DNA of 56,806 nucleotides from positions 1 through 56,806 of the forward strand of contig NZ_NFJR01000014.1 in NCBI RefSeq assembly GCF_002159975.1. The letters are read 5' to 3'. The notes under the pieces were generated by a model. It did not search any database, had not been told where the DNA came from, and saw nothing but the letters and a program-made list of their open reading frames with translations. The translations under genes were made by a program, and so were the position numbers. This document shows, one piece after another, positions 1-8,432 of this stretch. Numbering within the stretch: position 1 is the first letter of the stretch; each line of letters starts with the position of its first letter. Source of the DNA: Barnesiella sp. An22 (GTDB lineage Bacteria; Bacteroidota; Bacteroidia; Bacteroidales; Barnesiellaceae).

Positions 1-95
1 GGCGCGACGTCTTCATGGCCGACTCGAGCTATGTGCTGCAAATGGCCCAGACCGATTTCCCCAAAATCAAGTTCCACTTCACCTCCGAGTTCTAA
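1..95 (+). pseudogene. Partial second copy of the prfC 3' end
   Basis: Reading + in the frame that ends with TAA at 93-95, the bases encode the same last 30 or so residues as the prfC on the minus strand, including the final residues KFHFTSEF. The rest would lie left of the window. It is either the 3' end of a duplicated, convergent prfC or an assembly fold-back. The zero divergence favours the artefact reading. Confidence 0.55.
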
Positions 96-138
96 GTCCG
101 GGGGGAGGCACGGCATCTGCCCCGGGCGGGAAAAGCAC

Positions 139-166
139 AGGGGGCCGTGCCGAAGCACAGCCCCCT
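139..166 (-). terminator. prfC terminator hairpin with UUCG loop
   Basis: On the minus strand, 12 bases (166-155) pair with 150-139 with one G-U wobble. The loop is TTCG, and a short T-rich stretch follows (GTGCTTTTC). It sits about 40 bases after the prfC stop and fits an intrinsic terminator ending the DUF4924-rfbD-prfC transcript. The T tract is short. The same hairpin could explain strand switching that produced the surrounding inverted repeat. Confidence 0.6.
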
Positions 167-206
167 GTGTGGAGTGGAGTATCGTTCTTTCCGCCTCCCC
201 CCGGAC

Positions 207-1787
207 TTAGAACTCGGAGGTGAAGTGGAACTTGATTTTGGGGAAATCGGTCTGGGCCATTTGCAGCACATAGCTCGAGTCGGCCATGAAGACGTCGCGC
301 CCGTCGCGGTCGACACTCATGAACTGGTGCTTGCGTTTCTTGAAGGCCTCGAGGGCCTCGGGGTCGTCGCTCTCGATCCAGCAGGCCTTGTAGAGGCTGA
401 TGGGCTCCCAGCGGCACTGGGCGCCATACTCGTGGAGCAGTCGGTACTGAATGACCTCGAACTGCAGCTGCCCCACGGTGCCGATGATCTTGCGGCCGTT
501 GAACTGGCTGATGAAGAGCTGGGCCACGCCCTCGTCCATGAGCTGGTCGATGCCCTTGTTGAGCTGTTTCGACTTCATGGGGTCGTCGTTTTCGATATAC
601 TTGAACATCTCGGGCGAGAAGCTGGGGAGCCCCTTGAAGTGGAGCTCTTCGCCGCAGGTGAGGGTGTCGCCGATCTTGAAGTTGCCGGTATCGGGCAGAC
701 CCACGATGTCGCCGGGGTATGCCTCGTCGACGACCGATTTCTTCTGGGCCATGAAGGCGGTGGGGCTCGAGAATCGCATCATCTTGTTGTTGCGCACGTG
801 CTTGTAGTTGGCGTTGCGCTCGAACTTGCCCGAGCATACCTTGACGAAGGCGATGCAGCTGCGGTGGTTGGGGTCCATGTTGGCGTGAATCTTGAAGACG
901 AAACCGGTGAAGTTCTCCTCCTCGGGACGCACCAGCCGCTCCACGGCCTGGACGGGGCGGGGCGAGGGGGCAATCTTCACGAAGCAGTCGAGCAACTCCT
1001 TGACACCGAACATGTTGAGGGCCGAGCCGAAGAAGACGGGCGCCGTGCGGGCGGCCAGGTAGTCGTCGACGTTGAACTCGGGGTATACCCCCTCGATGAG
1101 CTCGAGGTCGGCCCGCAGCTTCTCGGCATCCTGCTCGCCGATGTAGGCTTCGAGTTCGGGGCTGTTCACGTCGTCGAGCTCGATGCGCTCGGTCACCACC
1201 TGCTTGTTGGGGGTGAAGAGGTTGAGGTTCTGCTCGTAGATGTTGTATACGCCCTTGAACTTCTGGCCGATGTTGATGGGCCAGCTGAGCGGGCGGACGT
1301 TGATTTTGAGCTCCGACTCCAGCTCGTCGAGGATGTCGAAGGGGTCGCGCCCCTCGCGGTCGAGCTTGTTGACAAAGACGATAACGGGCGTGTTGCGCAT
1401 GCGGCACACCTCCATGAGCTTGCGGGTCTGGGTCTCCACGCCCTTGGCCACGTCGACGACGATGATGACGCTGTCGACCGCCGTGAGGGTGCGGTAGGTG
1501 TCCTCGGCAAAATCCTGGTGGCCGGGGGTGTCGAGAATGTTTATCTTGTAGTCGCCGTAGTTGAAGCCCATGACCGAGGTGGCTACCGAGATGCCACGCT
1601 GTTTCTCGATCTCCATCCAGTCGGATGTAGCGGTCTTTTTGATTTTGTTCGACTTGACCGCCCCGGCAATGTGGATGGCACCGCCGAAAAGCAGCAGCTT
1701 TTCGGTGAGGGTGGTTTTACCGGCATCGGGGTGGCTGATGATGGCGAATGTTCTGCGTTTACTGATTTCCTCTGTAAGTGTACTCAC
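207..1787 (-). CDS. prfC: Peptide chain release factor 3 (RF3)
   Basis: This is a 526-residue class II release factor, a translational GTPase that removes RF1/RF2 from the ribosome after peptide release. The P-loop is at residues 18-26 (SHPDAGKTT), followed by the switch II motif DTPGHQDF and the guanine-specificity motif NKLDREGRD. The EF-Tu-like domain 2 and RF3 C-terminal domain follow, and the length is normal for the family. ATG at 1787 lies 4 bases after the rfbD stop, so the two are co-transcribed in the same minus-strand operon. The last part of the gene is duplicated in inverted orientation at the window edge. Family assignment is firm. Confidence 0.97.
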   Translation of the reverse strand: MSTLTEEISKRRTFAIISHPDAGKTTLTEKLLLFGGAIHIAGAVKSNKIKKTATSDWMEIEKQRGISVATSVMGFNYGDYKINILDTPGHQDFAEDTYRTLTAVDSVIIVVDVAKGVETQTRKLMEVCRMRNTPVIVFVNKLDREGRDPFDILDELESELKINVRPLSWPINIGQKFKGVYNIYEQNLNLFTPNKQVVTERIELDDVNSPELEAYIGEQDAEKLRADLELIEGVYPEFNVDDYLAARTAPVFFGSALNMFGVKELLDCFVKIAPSPRPVQAVERLVRPEEENFTGFVFKIHANMDPNHRSCIAFVKVCSGKFERNANYKHVRNNKMMRFSSPTAFMAQKKSVVDEAYPGDIVGLPDTGNFKIGDTLTCGEELHFKGLPSFSPEMFKYIENDDPMKSKQLNKGIDQLMDEGVAQLFISQFNGRKIIGTVGQLQFEVIQYRLLHEYGAQCRWEPISLYKACWIESDDPEALEAFKKRKHQFMSVDRDGRDVFMADSSYVLQMAQTDFPKIKFHFTSEF

Positions 1788-1791
1788 GATG

Positions 1792-2658
1792 TTAACGGGT
1801 TTCTTGTAAAATTTCTATGCAATGCGACAGGCTCTCGTACCAGTGGGGGATGGTGATGCCGTAGGTCTGTTTGATTTTGCTCTTGTCGAGCACGCTGTAG
1901 AAGGGGCGGTGTGCCCGGCTGGGGTACTCGTCGCTGCGGATGGGTTTCACCCGGCAGGTGATGCCGGCCAGACGGTGGATGGCGACGGTGAAGTCGTACC
2001 AGCTGCAGGCCCCTTCGTCGGAGAAGTGGTAGATGCCCGGCACGAAGGTCTCGGCCGTGAGCACGGCGAGGATGGCGCGGGCCAGGTCGGCGGCACAGGT
2101 GGGGGTGCCTATCTGGTCGGCTACGACCGAGAGCTCGTCGCGTTCGGTGCCCAGCCGCATCATGGTCTTCACGAAGTTGTTGCCGTAGGGCGAGTAGAGC
2201 CAGGCGGTGCGGATGATGGCGCTCTGGGGGCAGAGGCGCATCAGGGCCTGTTCGCCCTCGAGTTTGGTGGAGCCGTAGACCGATTGGGGGTCGGGCGTCA
2301 TATCCTCGGTGTAGGGGCGGTATCCCCGTCCGTTGAATACGTAGTCGGTCGAGACGTGTATCATGCGGGCCCCGCAGGCTGCGGCGGCACGGGCCAGGTT
2401 CTCGACGGCCGTGGCGTTGATTTTGCGGCACAGCTCCACGTTGTCTTCGGCCTTGTCGACCTGGGTATAGGCGGCACAGTTCACGATGTAGTCCACGCGG
2501 TTGTCGGCGACAGCCCGGTTCACGGCTTCGGCATCGCAGATGTCGAGTTCGGCTACGTCGGTGAAGATGGCTTCGAAGCGGTCGTCGCCATCCAGTACGT
2601 TGCGCATCTCGTGGCCCAGTTGGCCGTTTGCGCCGGTAATAAGAACTCTTTTTGTCAT
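1792..2658 (-). CDS. rfbD: dTDP-4-dehydrorhamnose reductase
   Basis: This 288-residue short-chain dehydrogenase (extended type) catalyses the NAD(P)H-dependent last step of dTDP-L-rhamnose synthesis, supplying surface polysaccharides. The Rossmann motif GANGQLG is at residues 8-14. The region [16 protein letters not shown] and the catalytic YGSTKLEGE (Tyr-x3-Lys) are typical of RfbD/RmlD. It is the middle gene of a minus-strand operon, 16 bases after the DUF4924 gene and 4 bases before prfC. The other dTDP-rhamnose genes (rfbA, B, C) are not in the window, so it may act with enzymes encoded elsewhere. The name rmlD is equivalent. Confidence 0.95.
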   Translation of the reverse strand: MTKRVLITGANGQLGHEMRNVLDGDDRFEAIFTDVAELDICDAEAVNRAVADNRVDYIVNCAAYTQVDKAEDNVELCRKINATAVENLARAAAACGARMIHVSTDYVFNGRGYRPYTEDMTPDPQSVYGSTKLEGEQALMRLCPQSAIIRTAWLYSPYGNNFVKTMMRLGTERDELSVVADQIGTPTCAADLARAILAVLTAETFVPGIYHFSDEGACSWYDFTVAIHRLAGITCRVKPIRSDEYPSRAHRPFYSVLDKSKIKQTYGITIPHWYESLSHCIEILQETR

Positions 2659-2674
2659 GGTTCGTATCTGTTTT

Positions 2675-3226
2675 TTAATCGTTTTCGAGTTTCAGTTCGC
2701 CCGCCTTGTCCTGCTTGTATTTTTCGGCCAGGAGCGAGAGGAACGACGATATTTGCTGGATGGCCTTCAAGGTGTCGGGCTTGATCTCCTTCTTCTGCAG
2801 CCGCAGCAGCAACACGCCGTAGAGGGCGTTGAAGCAGGTCTCCAGCTCGCCGGCTTTCTCGTCGCCCGACTTGGCCCGCAGCTCGACGATGTAGGGGAGG
2901 GTCTTGAAGAAGGCCGCGCCGTAGAAGGGCTCGCGGGGCGACTTGAGCAGCCGCAGGTGCAGGTCGGTGAGGTCGATGAGCACGTTTTTGTTCAGTTGCA
3001 GGTGGCCCTTCTGTTCCACCCCCTCGGCGTGCATCATGTCGATGAGCGACTCGTACCACTCGCGCATCGCCTTCTTCTGTTCGGGCGAGATGTCGTAGGG
3101 GTCGATAATCTGTTGCTGTATGCGGTCTATGTCCAGCCCGTAAGCCCGTATGAGGTCTTCGATCTGCCACATGTACAACAGGTATTCGGCGATATTCTCT
3201 TTTTTCTTTTGGCTGGCGATAATCAT
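2675..3226 (-). CDS. DUF4924 family protein
   Basis: This 183-residue, mostly helical cytoplasmic protein matches the Bacteroidales DUF4924 family as I recall it (N-terminal MIIASQKKKENIAEYLLYMW, then acidic and basic helices); its function is unknown. A longer frame reaches 3349, but its first 41 residues are low complexity and lie over a likely promoter. The ATG at 3226, just after a GAAAGG stretch, gives the family's usual start. It is first in an operon with rfbD and prfC, a conserved-looking arrangement that does not by itself reveal a role. No signal peptide or membrane segment is visible. Confidence 0.85.
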   Translation of the reverse strand: MIIASQKKKENIAEYLLYMWQIEDLIRAYGLDIDRIQQQIIDPYDISPEQKKAMREWYESLIDMMHAEGVEQKGHLQLNKNVLIDLTDLHLRLLKSPREPFYGAAFFKTLPYIVELRAKSGDEKAGELETCFNALYGVLLLRLQKKEIKPDTLKAIQQISSFLSLLAEKYKQDKAGELKLEND

Positions 3227-3318
3227 GTTGTTGCCTTTCTTTGCAAGTTGACCCTTCGGGGGGGGGGTGAGCGGCAGCCCCGCGGCAATGGCCGGAGAGT
3301 CGTCCCCGAAATTGGCTG

Positions 3319-3350
3319 CAAAGTTAATACAAATCGTTTGCTGTCGCAAT
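3319..3350 (-). promoter_or_regulatory. Bacteroidetes-type promoter for DUF4924-rfbD-prfC
   Basis: Read on the minus strand there is a -7 box TAACTTTG (3326-3319) and an ATTG at 3350-3347, close to the -33 consensus TTTG, 20 bases apart. The start would be near 3312, giving a leader of roughly 85 bases. Confidence 0.55.
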
Positions 3351-3430
3351 GTTACCGGGTAAAAATAAACGATAGTCCGCTCGCCAGCGCGTGCACGCGA
3401 GCGCGAGGGTGGGGTATGCGAAAAAAAAGA

Positions 3431-3468
3431 AAACCGCCGTTGAACAAAAATGTACAGCGGCGGTTTTT
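3431..3468. terminator. Bidirectional intrinsic terminator
   Basis: ACCGCCG (3433-3439) pairs with CGGCGGT (3458-3464). It is flanked by A-rich sequence on the left and T-rich sequence on the right, so it can terminate in either direction. It lies directly after the stop of the minus-strand redoxin gene and before the DUF4924 promoter region, separating the two units. Confidence 0.75.
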
Positions 3469-3470
3469 GA

Positions 3471-3962
3471 TTATTGACGAATAAGTTTTGTCAAATGTTC
3501 CGGATTCGGGTCTTTGGCGATGATAACACCCTCGGGCGAAATCAGATAACTGGCGAATCCTTTGCTCAGACGGTAATTGTCGAATATATCCGACCGTGAG
3601 CCGTCTTTGTCATAGAATTGGGTAGCTGCGTTCAAGCCGTCTCGTTTGATGGTCTCTTCGAAGACCTTGCGGTTGGTATCGAACGATACCGACACGAGGC
3701 TGATGTTTTCGAGTCCGCTCTTGTCGATTTCCCGGGCGTAGCGTATGTTCTCCATACGCGAGGGGGCGTCGTAGCCTGCCCAGAAGTTCAACAGTACGTA
3801 CCGGCCTTTCAACGATTGGAGCGAGACGCTGTCATCGGCGTTTTGCAGGCTCAGCTGCGGGGCTCGCTCACCCTCTTTCAGACCCGTTTTGTTCGGGTTG
3901 AAGGCCGAAGAAAACAACAAAATCAACGCCAGCATACCAATAACTGACTTGGTTTTCTTCAT
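3471..3962 (-). CDS. Redoxin/TlpA-like protein lacking all cysteines
   Basis: This 163-residue exported protein has a thioredoxin-like (AhpC/TSA-TlpA) fold. It has an N-terminal signal or anchor (residues 1-21), the ERAPQLSLQNADD strand typical of TlpA-like proteins, VLLNFWAGYDAPSR (about 56-69), and the cis-Pro region and final strands (GFASYLISPEGVIIAKD). In active family members the motif after the Trp is WCxPC. Here the two cysteine positions are Asp65 and Ser68, and there is no Cys anywhere in the protein, so it cannot do disulfide chemistry and also cannot be a lipoprotein. A binding or structural role is likely. It is a single-gene unit with its own promoter and terminator. Confidence 0.85.
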   Translation of the reverse strand: MKKTKSVIGMLALILLFSSAFNPNKTGLKEGERAPQLSLQNADDSVSLQSLKGRYVLLNFWAGYDAPSRMENIRYAREIDKSGLENISLVSVSFDTNRKVFEETIKRDGLNAATQFYDKDGSRSDIFDNYRLSKGFASYLISPEGVIIAKDPNPEHLTKLIRQ

Positions 3963-4024
3963 ACTGAAGTGTTATGGTTCATACTAAATCTGACGTTGGG
4001 GGCATCACACCGAAACGGCAGACC

Positions 4025-4041
4025 CCGCTGATTTTCAGCGG
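4025..4041 (-). promoter_or_regulatory. Hairpin in the redoxin gene leader
   Basis: CCGCTGA (4025-4031) and TCAGCGG (4035-4041) form a perfect 7 bp stem with a 3-base loop, inside the predicted 5' untranslated region of the redoxin gene. No T tract follows. It may stabilise the leader or affect translation; its role is unknown. Confidence 0.4.
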
Positions 4042-4098
4042 TTAGTTCCTCTTGCTCGGGACGCTTCCTTTGCTGACGGGAACCCATAAATTCGACGG

Positions 4099-4130
4099 CA
4101 AAGTTGAAGGTTTTTAGGGAATTAACCAAA
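4099..4130 (-). promoter_or_regulatory. Promoter for the redoxin gene
   Basis: On the minus strand there is TTTG (4130-4127), then 20 bases, then CAACTTTG (4106-4099), one mismatch from TAnnTTTG. The leader would be about 130 bases. The 540 bases between the redoxin gene and serB hold no convincing gene, only this promoter, the leader hairpin and the divergent serB promoter. Confidence 0.6.
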
Positions 4131-4363
4131 TATTCTCGGGTATTTAACATAGTATAATTCGTAGTGTATTGATATACAGTGTTGTATGGGCTGTTAACAA
4201 CACTCGCTCGTGCTTGAAAAATCTCTTTTTTGAACTTCGTTTTTCTTCAGGGAACATCTGGCTGCACCGATTGGTCGGTCGAGGGGGATGGGAGGGAGCT
4301 GTTCCGTTTTTCTTCAGGGGTGGTAAAAGATGGGTTGTCGCCGCGAAGTCTGGGAGAAAACTC

Positions 4364-4394
4364 TTTGTTTCTGCCGCCGATTGCATTATCTTTG
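4364..4394 (+). promoter_or_regulatory. Consensus sigma-ABfr promoter for serB
   Basis: TTTG at 4364-4367, a 19-base spacer, and TATCTTTG at 4387-4394 match the Bacteroidetes primary-sigma consensus exactly. Transcription should start near 4400, giving a GC-rich leader of about 100 bases before the serB ATG. Confidence 0.8.
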
Positions 4395-4502
4395 TGGCTT
4401 GGATCGATAGTCGGCAGTGCGGTCCCGGGTAGCCCGTTGGTCGGGCTTCGGTTTTTGCGGAGGGGACTGCTCTGCTTAATCTAAACAGATGTAGTAAAAA
4501 AG

Positions 4503-5732
4503 ATGATGAAACCAAAGGCAGAAATTATTCTTATCAACATATCGGGCGATGACAAGCCGGGTGTAACCACGGCATTGACCGAAGTATTGGCGCGTTACGA
4601 CGCATTCATTCTGGACATCGGCCAAGCCGATATTCACCACACCCTCTCGCTGGGTATCCTCTTCAAGACCGACGAGACCAAGTCGGGCGACATTCTCAAA
4701 GACCTCTTGTTCAAGGCTTATGAGCTCGACGTGAATATCCGCTTCTCGCCCATCAGCGAGGAGGAGTACAACAGCTGGGTAGGGCTGCAGGGCAAGAACC
4801 GCTACATTATTACCATCCTGGGGCGTTGCATCACGGCCCGCCAGATAGGCGAGGTGACCCGCATCGTGGCCGAGCAGGGGTTGAACATCGACGCCATCCA
4901 GCGGCTTACGGGGCGTATCCCCCTCGACGAGAATGTGCGGCCGCCCAAGTCGTGCATCGAGCTGTCGGTGCGCGGTACGCCTAAAAACAAGGTGGCCATG
5001 CAGTCGTCGTTCATGCAGCTCTCGTCGCAGTTGGGTATCGACATCTCGCTGCAGGAGGACAGTATCTACCGCCGCTGCCGCCGCTTGATATGCTTCGATA
5101 TGGATTCGACCCTGATCGAGACCGAGGTAATCGACGAGCTGGCTATGCGCGCCGGGGTAGGCGACGAGGTGAAGGCGATTACCGAGTCGGCCATGCGGGG
5201 CGAGATAGACTTCTGCGAGAGCTTTACCCGCCGGGTGAGCCTGCTCAAGGGTCTGGACGAGTCGGTGATGAAAGAGATCGCCGAGTCGCTGCCGGTGACC
5301 GAGGGGGTAGACCGCCTGATGCAGGTGCTGAAACGGGCCGGATTCAAGATTGCCATCCTCTCGGGTGGATTCACCTACTTCGGCAACTACCTGAAACAAC
5401 GCTATGGCATCGACTATGTCTATGCCAACGAGCTGGAGATTGTCGACGGGAAACTGACCGGCCGCTACGTGGGCGATATTGTCGACGGCCGCCGCAAGGC
5501 CGAGCTGCTGAAACTCATCGCTCAGGTCGAGCATGTAGATATTGCCCAGACCATAGCCGTGGGCGACGGTGCCAACGACCTGCCCATGCTCAGCACCGCC
5601 GGACTGGGCATTGCCTATCATGCCAAACCCAAGGTGAAAGAGAATGCCAGCCAGTCGATTTCGACCATCGGGCTCGACGGTGTGCTCTACTTTATCGGAT
5701 TTAAGGATTCGTTTATCTCCGAAACGAAATAA
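4503..5732 (+). CDS. serB: Phosphoserine phosphatase with N-terminal ACT domains
   Basis: This 409-residue cytoplasmic enzyme hydrolyses O-phosphoserine to serine, the last step of serine synthesis. Residues 1 to about 180 look like two ACT-type regulatory domains (IILINISGDDKPGV and YIITILGRCITARQI begin each). The HAD catalytic domain follows, with the nucleophile motif DMDSTLIETE (Asp199, Asp201), the Ser motif ILSGGFTYF and the metal-binding motif VGDGANDLPML. The long ACT-containing form is common in Bacteroidetes. The gene has a consensus promoter upstream and may be co-transcribed with the patatin gene 40 bases downstream. A start one codon later (MKPK) is equally possible. Confidence 0.95.
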   Translation: MMKPKAEIILINISGDDKPGVTTALTEVLARYDAFILDIGQADIHHTLSLGILFKTDETKSGDILKDLLFKAYELDVNIRFSPISEEEYNSWVGLQGKNRYIITILGRCITARQIGEVTRIVAEQGLNIDAIQRLTGRIPLDENVRPPKSCIELSVRGTPKNKVAMQSSFMQLSSQLGIDISLQEDSIYRRCRRLICFDMDSTLIETEVIDELAMRAGVGDEVKAITESAMRGEIDFCESFTRRVSLLKGLDESVMKEIAESLPVTEGVDRLMQVLKRAGFKIAILSGGFTYFGNYLKQRYGIDYVYANELEIVDGKLTGRYVGDIVDGRRKAELLKLIAQVEHVDIAQTIAVGDGANDLPMLSTAGLGIAYHAKPKVKENASQSISTIGLDGVLYFIGFKDSFISETK

Positions 5733-5772
5733 CGTATAATATTGTCGCATCTCGAAATTGTTGCGATTGGCT

Positions 5773-8061
5773 ATGAAACGAATTTGGTTGCTACTGTTAG
5801 TCTCGTTGTATGTCTGGGTGCATGTGCCGGCCCAGACGGTTGGTTTGGTGTTGAGTGGTGGCGGAGCCAAGGGTATAGCGCATATCGGTATCATCAAGGC
5901 GCTCGAAGAGAACAATGTGCCTATTGACTATGTAGCCGGTACGTCGATGGGGGCTATCGTGGGTGCCTGGTATGCCATGGGCTACACGCCCGACGATATG
6001 CTGAACCTGATTCTCTCCGACGACTTCAACCTGTGGTCGCGGGGTATCTTCGACGAGCGCTATGTCTACTACTTCAAGAAACCCGACCCGACGCCCGAAA
6101 TCGTTACGTTCAACGTCGCTTTGCAAGACTCCACCAAGTTCGAGCCGCATTTCCTGCCCAACAGCCTCATCAATCCGTTCCCCATGAACTACGCCTTTAT
6201 GAGCCTGTTTGCCCCCTATTCGGCCCAGTGCGACGGGAATTTCGACAACCTTTTCGTACCTTTCCGGGCTGTGGCTTCCGATGTCTATCACAAGCGCGAG
6301 CTGGTGCTGCGCGATGGCGATTTGGGCGATGCCGTGCGGGCTTCGATGAGTTTTCCCTTCGTTTTCAAGCCCATCGAGATTGACAGTGTGCTGGTTTACG
6401 ACGGGGGTATCTACAACAATTTCCCGGTCGATGTGATGAAGTCGGACTTCAATCCCGATATTATTATCGGCAGCATCGTAGCCTCTAAAATAGATAAACC
6501 CAAGGAAGACGACCTCATCAACCAAATCGAGAATATGGTTATGCAGAAGAGTGACTATACACTCGATCCCGAGGATGGTATTCTGATGCGGTTCAATCTG
6601 AGTGATGTGGGACTGCTCGATTTTCCCAAAGCCCGGCAGATTGCCAAAATCGGGTATGACTATGCCATGGAGCTGATGGACTCGATCAAGAGTCGTATTC
6701 CCCGAGAGTTGTCGCAGGAGACCCGGCAGTTGCAGCGCATGGTATTCAAGAGCAAGACTCCCGACCTGGTGTTCGACAGCGTCTCGGTCGAGGGGGGAAA
6801 TCACCAGCAGAAGGAGTATATCAGGCGTCAATTCGAGACCGGCAATCGTTTTACCGACGAGGATGCCAAGGCGGCTTACTACAAGACTATCTCCGACGGG
6901 AAAATATCCGACCTCATACCCCACGCTCGCTACGACAAGGCGAGCGGCCTCTTCAATCTCGACCTCAAGGCCAAGGTGCACGACCAGTTGTCGGTGGGGA
7001 TGGGAGGCTTTATCTCGTCGACCAGTTCGAACCAGATTTGCATCGGAGCCCATTACCGCACCGTGAGCCTCAACTCGCTCGATGTCGACCTCACGGGGCA
7101 GATAGGTCAGTCGTATACGTCGGGGATACTCTCGGCCCGGTTCGACCTGAAGACCGCCATTCCCATGTACCTCAAGATGCAGGCCGTCGCGTCGAAACAG
7201 AAGTTCTACCAGAACGAGACCCTTTTCTACTCCGACCGCATGCCCTCGTTTGTCACGCAGTCCGAGCAGTACGTGAAGCTGCGTTTGGGGTTGCCCTTCC
7301 TCACCAGTTCCAAGGCCGTCGTGTCGGTAGGCTATGGCTCGATGACCGACAAGTATTACCAGTCCAATACCGTAGACTTCTCGACCAACGAGCAGGACCG
7401 CAGCCTCTACAATCTGTTTGTGGCCTCGATGAAGTTCGACCGCAACAACCTCGACAGCTACATGTATCCCACGGCCGGCACCGACTGTTCGGTGCTGGGG
7501 CTGCTTGCCTATGGCAAAGAGCGGTTCCGCCCCTACGACACCACTTTGCAGTCCAACTCGACACAAACCCTCTCGTGGCTGCAGCTCGAGGGCAACATAC
7601 ACACCTATCTCCCGATAAGCAATAAATTCGTGCTGGGCCTTCGCGGTAAGGCTGTCGTCTCGAGCAAGGGGCTCCTGAGCAACTATACCTCGACCATAGC
7701 CCAAGCTCCGGCCTTTACCCCTACGCCGCACAGCCAGACCATCTTCAACCCGGCCTTCCGCTCCACGCAATATCTGGCCGCAGGTGTCATTCCCATCTGG
7801 AAGATTATGAACAACCTGCAATTCCGCAACGAGTTCTACCTTTTTGCTCCTTTCCGACAGATATACGAAGGGGCCAATTACGAGCCCTATTACGGGCGGG
7901 CTTTCTCCAAATATCACTTTATGGGCGAGAGCTCGGTGGTGCTGAATCTCTCGTTTGCCTCGATAGCTCTCTATGCCAACTACTACGATTATCCTGCTCG
8001 CAACTGGAATTTCGGTATCAATATAGGTTTGTTGGTATTCAGTCCCAAGTTCCTCGAGTAA
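5773..8061 (+). CDS. Patatin-like phospholipase with outer-membrane barrel
   Basis: This 762-residue exported protein begins with a signal peptide (about residues 1-21, ending VPAQT). A patatin domain follows, with oxyanion loop GGGAKG (29-34), nucleophile Ser58 in GTSMG and catalytic Asp210 in DGG, so the Ser-Asp dyad is intact. The middle region (about 330-420) resembles a POTRA-type domain. The C-terminal half is rich in alternating aromatic and polar strands ending in a hydrophobic residue pattern, as in Omp85/BamA-like 16-strand barrels. This is the PlpD-type (type Vd-like) layout, which may act on phospholipids at the cell envelope. The ATG at 5773 is preferred over an in-frame TTG at 5758 because it begins a clean signal peptide. 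Confidence 0.88.
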   Translation: MKRIWLLLLVSLYVWVHVPAQTVGLVLSGGGAKGIAHIGIIKALEENNVPIDYVAGTSMGAIVGAWYAMGYTPDDMLNLILSDDFNLWSRGIFDERYVYYFKKPDPTPEIVTFNVALQDSTKFEPHFLPNSLINPFPMNYAFMSLFAPYSAQCDGNFDNLFVPFRAVASDVYHKRELVLRDGDLGDAVRASMSFPFVFKPIEIDSVLVYDGGIYNNFPVDVMKSDFNPDIIIGSIVASKIDKPKEDDLINQIENMVMQKSDYTLDPEDGILMRFNLSDVGLLDFPKARQIAKIGYDYAMELMDSIKSRIPRELSQETRQLQRMVFKSKTPDLVFDSVSVEGGNHQQKEYIRRQFETGNRFTDEDAKAAYYKTISDGKISDLIPHARYDKASGLFNLDLKAKVHDQLSVGMGGFISSTSSNQICIGAHYRTVSLNSLDVDLTGQIGQSYTSGILSARFDLKTAIPMYLKMQAVASKQKFYQNETLFYSDRMPSFVTQSEQYVKLRLGLPFLTSSKAVVSVGYGSMTDKYYQSNTVDFSTNEQDRSLYNLFVASMKFDRNNLDSYMYPTAGTDCSVLGLLAYGKERFRPYDTTLQSNSTQTLSWLQLEGNIHTYLPISNKFVLGLRGKAVVSSKGLLSNYTSTIAQAPAFTPTPHSQTIFNPAFRSTQYLAAGVIPIWKIMNNLQFRNEFYLFAPFRQIYEGANYEPYYGRAFSKYHFMGESSVVLNLSFASIALYANYYDYPARNWNFGINIGLLVFSPKFLE

Positions 8062-8166
8062 AAAAAATGGAGTTCTATGCGCCTGAAAATAGGACCGATA
8101 GCAGTTTCTGCAAAAAAAAGCGATAAAAAAACTCGAAAAAAAGATACACGCGAATAAAATTATACT

Positions 8167-8174
8167 TATCTTTG
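8167..8174 (+). promoter_or_regulatory. -7 box before the tRNA-Arg pair
   Basis: TATCTTTG matches the -7 consensus and ends 11 bases before the first tRNA-Arg. No good TTTG is visible 19 bases upstream, where the sequence is A-rich. Confidence 0.5.
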
Positions 8175-8185
8175 CATCCGCAAAC

Positions 8186-8259
8186 GGCTCCATAGCTTAA
8201 CTGAATAGAGCATCTGACTACGGATCAGAAGGTTACAGGTTTGAATCCTGTTGGAGTCA
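8186..8259 (+). tRNA. tRNA-Arg (ACG), copy 1
   Basis: This is a 74-base cloverleaf. The acceptor stem GGCTCCA pairs with TGGAGTC, and the anticodon stem TCTGA/TCAGA has loop CTACGGA, giving anticodon ACG (read as ICG after deamination). The T arm contains GGTTTGAATCC. CCA is not encoded. It is identical to the second copy 58 bases downstream. Confidence 0.95.
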
Positions 8260-8317
8260 CTCAGAGCAAAGCCGTCCGAGCGAGGGCGGTCGATATGAAA
8301 AAACAAAATTAAGGATT

Positions 8318-8391
8318 GGCTCCATAGCTTAACTGAATAGAGCATCTGACTACGGATCAGAAGGTTACAGGTTTGAATCCTGTTGGAGTCA
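8318..8391 (+). tRNA. tRNA-Arg (ACG), copy 2
   Basis: This has the same sequence and folding as the first copy, with anticodon ACG in loop CTACGGA. It is probably transcribed together with the first copy from the upstream -7 box and ends at the hairpin terminator just downstream. Confidence 0.95.
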
Positions 8392-8396
8392 CTCAA

Positions 8397-8432
8397 GAGA
8401 TAGTCGCTCTCACGGGTGACTATCTCTTTTTT
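8397..8432 (+). terminator. Terminator of the tRNA-Arg transcript
   Basis: GAGATAGTC (8397-8405) pairs with GACTATCTC (8418-8426), followed by eight Ts. This is a strong intrinsic terminator right after the second tRNA. Confidence 0.9.

Larger units (their letters stand above)
1..301. repeat. Perfect 109 bp inverted repeat at window edge
   Basis: Bases 1-109 are the exact reverse complement of 193-301, around an 83-base middle (110-192). Each arm holds the last codons and stop of prfC plus 14 bases of 3' flank. The symmetry centre (151) nearly coincides with a strong GC hairpin with a UUCG-type tetraloop at 139-166. A perfect coding duplication at the extreme end of a sequence is the usual look of a fold-back or template-switch artefact at a contig end. 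A real inverted duplication of prfC cannot be excluded from this window alone. Confidence 0.9.

Noticed and set aside
79-1407. Long frame (442 codons) opposite prfC
   Set aside because: It covers the prfC gene in another frame, is Arg/Pro/His-rich like GC-rich shadow frames, and shows no domain.
147-1856. 569-codon + strand frame across prfC
   Set aside because: Antisense shadow of prfC, full of Val/Gly/Leu/Asp repeats; no motif.
3959-4150. Small frame (63 codons) upstream of the redoxin gene
   Set aside because: It overlaps the predicted promoter and leader of the redoxin gene and lacks protein features.
5797-8193. 798-codon minus-strand frame opposite the patatin gene
   Set aside because: Antisense of a gene with intact catalytic motifs; it even runs into the tRNA-Arg promoter.
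8186-8391. Repeated units resembling a CRISPR or tandem repeat
   Set aside because: The repeated unit folds as tRNA-Arg, and only two copies exist. The Gly pair is explained the same way. No CRISPR array is present in the window.
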